6,131 bases of DNA from Myxococcales bacterium (GTDB taxonomy: Bacteria > Myxococcota > Bradymonadia > REDH01), in NCBI GenBank assembly GCA_018970625.1, contig JAGWVZ010000234.1:1-6131 (forward strand), written 5' to 3'. Within the stretch, counting starts at the first letter, position 1. Each line of letters begins with the position of its first letter. Position numbers and translations under genes: made by a program. This document shows positions 4,783 through 6,131 of the stretch, in pieces. A model generated the notes under the pieces. It saw only the letters and a list, made by a program, of their open reading frames with translations, was not told the origin of the DNA and made no database searches.

Positions 4783-6131
4783 ATGAATGCAAAGACTCCC
4801 GCTCAGGGCTGCAGCTTCCTTCTAAACGCGACCGGTGCCGAACGCATCTTTACTCCGGAGGAGTTCACCGCAGACCAGCGCGCGTTTGCTCGTACGGCCG
4901 AAGAGTTCATGGACAAGGAGATCCTGCCTGATGCCGAGCGCCTGGAGCATCAGGAGGACGGCCTGATGGTGAAGAAGCTTAAGAAGGCCGGTGAGGTCGG
5001 GCTGCTGATGATCGATGTGCCCGAAGAGTACGGCGGACTGGACCTCGACAAAACGACGTCGATGCTGGTGTCAGAGAAGGTTGCGACGTACGCCAGCTTC
5101 AGTGTCAGCCAGGGCGCGCACGTGGGCATTGGCATGCTGCCGCTGCTGTTCTTTGGTAATGAGGAGCAGAAGGCACGTTACATTCCTCGCATGGCGACGG
5201 GCGAGATTCTGGGAGCCTATGCGCTCACCGAACCCGGAAGCGGATCGGATGCGCTGGGAGCCCGGACTGTCGCGACCCTGGTCGAGAAGGATGGAAAGCG
5301 GTTCTACCGGTTAAACGGTACCAAGATGTGGATTACCAACGCTGGCTTTGCCGACATCTTCACGGTGTTCGCGAAGGTGGACGGCGAGAAGTTCACTGCG
5401 TTTCTGGTGGAGCGCACTTTTGAAGGCCTCTCTACGGGCGCCGAAGAGCGCAAGATGGGCATCAAGGGTTCGTCCACCCGCATGCTCATTCTGGAAGACG
5501 TGATGGTCCCGGAAGAGAACGTGCTGGGGGAGATTGGGCGCGGCCACAAGATCGCCTTCAACATCCTGAATTATGGACGTTTCAAGCTTGGCGTCGGTGT
5601 GCTTGGCGGCGGCAAGAAGGTGCTGGAGATTGCCATCAACTACGCAAAGGAGCGCAAGCAGTTCCAGACCCCCATCGTCGAGTTCGGCGCGATTCGGCAG
5701 AAGATTGCCGAGATGACCACCAGCATGTTTGCGCTCGAGTCCATGAGCTATCGCGTCGCCGGGTACATGGATGACATTATCGGTGGGCTCGATCGCAAGG
5801 CTCCGAACTACGCTCAGAAGCTGATGGACGCGATCGAGGAGTTCACCGTCGAAGACTCCATCATGAAGGTGTTCGGCTCAGAGGCAGTCGACAACGTCAT
5901 CGACGAAGCCGTTCAGATTCACGGCGGCTACGGTTTTAGTGCCGAGTATGCCGTCGAACGCGCCTATCGAGACAGCCGCATTAACCGAATCTTTGAGGGT
6001 ACGAACGAGATCAACCGCATGCTGATCCCGGGATACATCCTCAAGAAGGCGATGAAAGGCGAGATTCCTCTCTTTGAGCTGGTGGCCCGGGTGGACGGCG
6101 CGATCGCCGCCGACAAGGCCAAAGCGCCAGC
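4783..6131 (+). CDS. fadE: Acyl-CoA dehydrogenase, VLCAD / Bacillus FadE type (C-terminus beyond the right edge)
   Basis: This FAD enzyme makes trans-2-enoyl-CoA from fatty acyl-CoA, the first step of beta-oxidation, passing electrons to electron-transfer flavoprotein. The window holds 449 codons. The opening ([19 protein letters not shown]) is typical of the Bacillus FadE/YusJ and mitochondrial VLCAD branch. Further marks are [11 protein letters not shown] (80-90), [15 protein letters not shown] (146-160), [16 protein letters not shown] (183-198, flavin and substrate site), [11 protein letters not shown] (223-233), ERKQF (290-294), [12 protein letters not shown] (378-389) and IFEGTNEI (403-410), where E405 is the catalytic base. 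Family members run to about 590 residues, so some 140-150, mainly the extra C-terminal helical domain, are missing. ATG 4783 is preceded only by a weak AGG (4776-4778); the conserved N-terminus supports it. The symbol follows Bacillus usage; E. coli FadE is a different, larger branch. A FadR-like palindrome lies upstream. Confidence 0.93.
   Translation, partial: MNAKTPAQGCSFLLNATGAERIFTPEEFTADQRAFARTAEEFMDKEILPDAERLEHQEDGLMVKKLKKAGEVGLLMIDVPEEYGGLDLDKTTSMLVSEKVATYASFSVSQGAHVGIGMLPLLFFGNEEQKARYIPRMATGEILGAYALTEPGSGSDALGARTVATLVEKDGKRFYRLNGTKMWITNAGFADIFTVFAKVDGEKFTAFLVERTFEGLSTGAEERKMGIKGSSTRMLILEDVMVPEENVLGEIGRGHKIAFNILNYGRFKLGVGVLGGGKKVLEIAINYAKERKQFQTPIVEFGAIRQKIAEMTTSMFALESMSYRVAGYMDDIIGGLDRKAPNYAQKLMDAIEEFTVEDSIMKVFGSEAVDNVIDEAVQIHGGYGFSAEYAVERAYRDSRINRIFEGTNEINRMLIPGYILKKAMKGEIPLFELVARVDGAIAADKAKAP

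Noticed and set aside
4740..4931. 63-codon plus-strand frame overlapping the dehydrogenase start
   Set aside because: It is out of frame with a clearly conserved enzyme N-terminus and has no recognisable content.

Overview
The window looks like chromosomal DNA of a GC-rich Gram-negative bacterium, most likely Myxococcota or a related deltaproteobacterial lineage (Bradymonadales-like organisms are one possibility). The reasons are an outer-membrane-type lipoprotein with a Cys-rich head and a MopE-like metal-binding repeat, an exported protein with the two-helix C-terminal module common in myxobacterial surface proteins, and a PlsB-type glycerol-3-phosphate acyltransferase beside a VLCAD/Bacillus-FadE-type acyl-CoA dehydrogenase. 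This placement rests on protein style alone; there is no rRNA or other marker here.

Layout. Positions 1-1471 hold two minus-strand genes, read from 1471 down past base 1: a 364-residue exported protein with a TolB-N/CsgG-like domain, then 28 bp later a lipoprotein that runs off the left edge. Both have good Shine-Dalgarno sites and probably form one operon. A 204-bp divergent spacer (1472-1675) separates them from plsB (1676-4492, plus strand, 938 residues). A 290-bp gap (4493-4782) follows, containing a bulged hairpin just after the plsB stop, a strong 11-bp hairpin (4630-4662) and, abutting it, a palindrome (4661-4680) that closely resembles the Bacillus FadR operator. The acyl-CoA dehydrogenase gene starts at 4783 and runs off the right edge after 449 codons, with its catalytic Glu present and its C-terminal domain missing.

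How the parts fit. PlsB puts the first acyl chain onto glycerol-3-phosphate for phospholipid synthesis, while the dehydrogenase opens beta-oxidation. The two therefore compete for long-chain acyl thioesters, and a fatty-acid-responsive repressor site between them would make sense. The minus-strand pair is an envelope module of unknown function, and its link to lipid metabolism is only positional.

The points most worth a second look are the FadR-like operator with its adjoining hairpin, an internal degenerate copy of the acyltransferase domain in the N-terminal half of PlsB, and a plsB start with no Shine-Dalgarno that may be read from a nearly leaderless message. I found no mobile element, CRISPR array, tRNA or rRNA, and no clear new multi-gene system.
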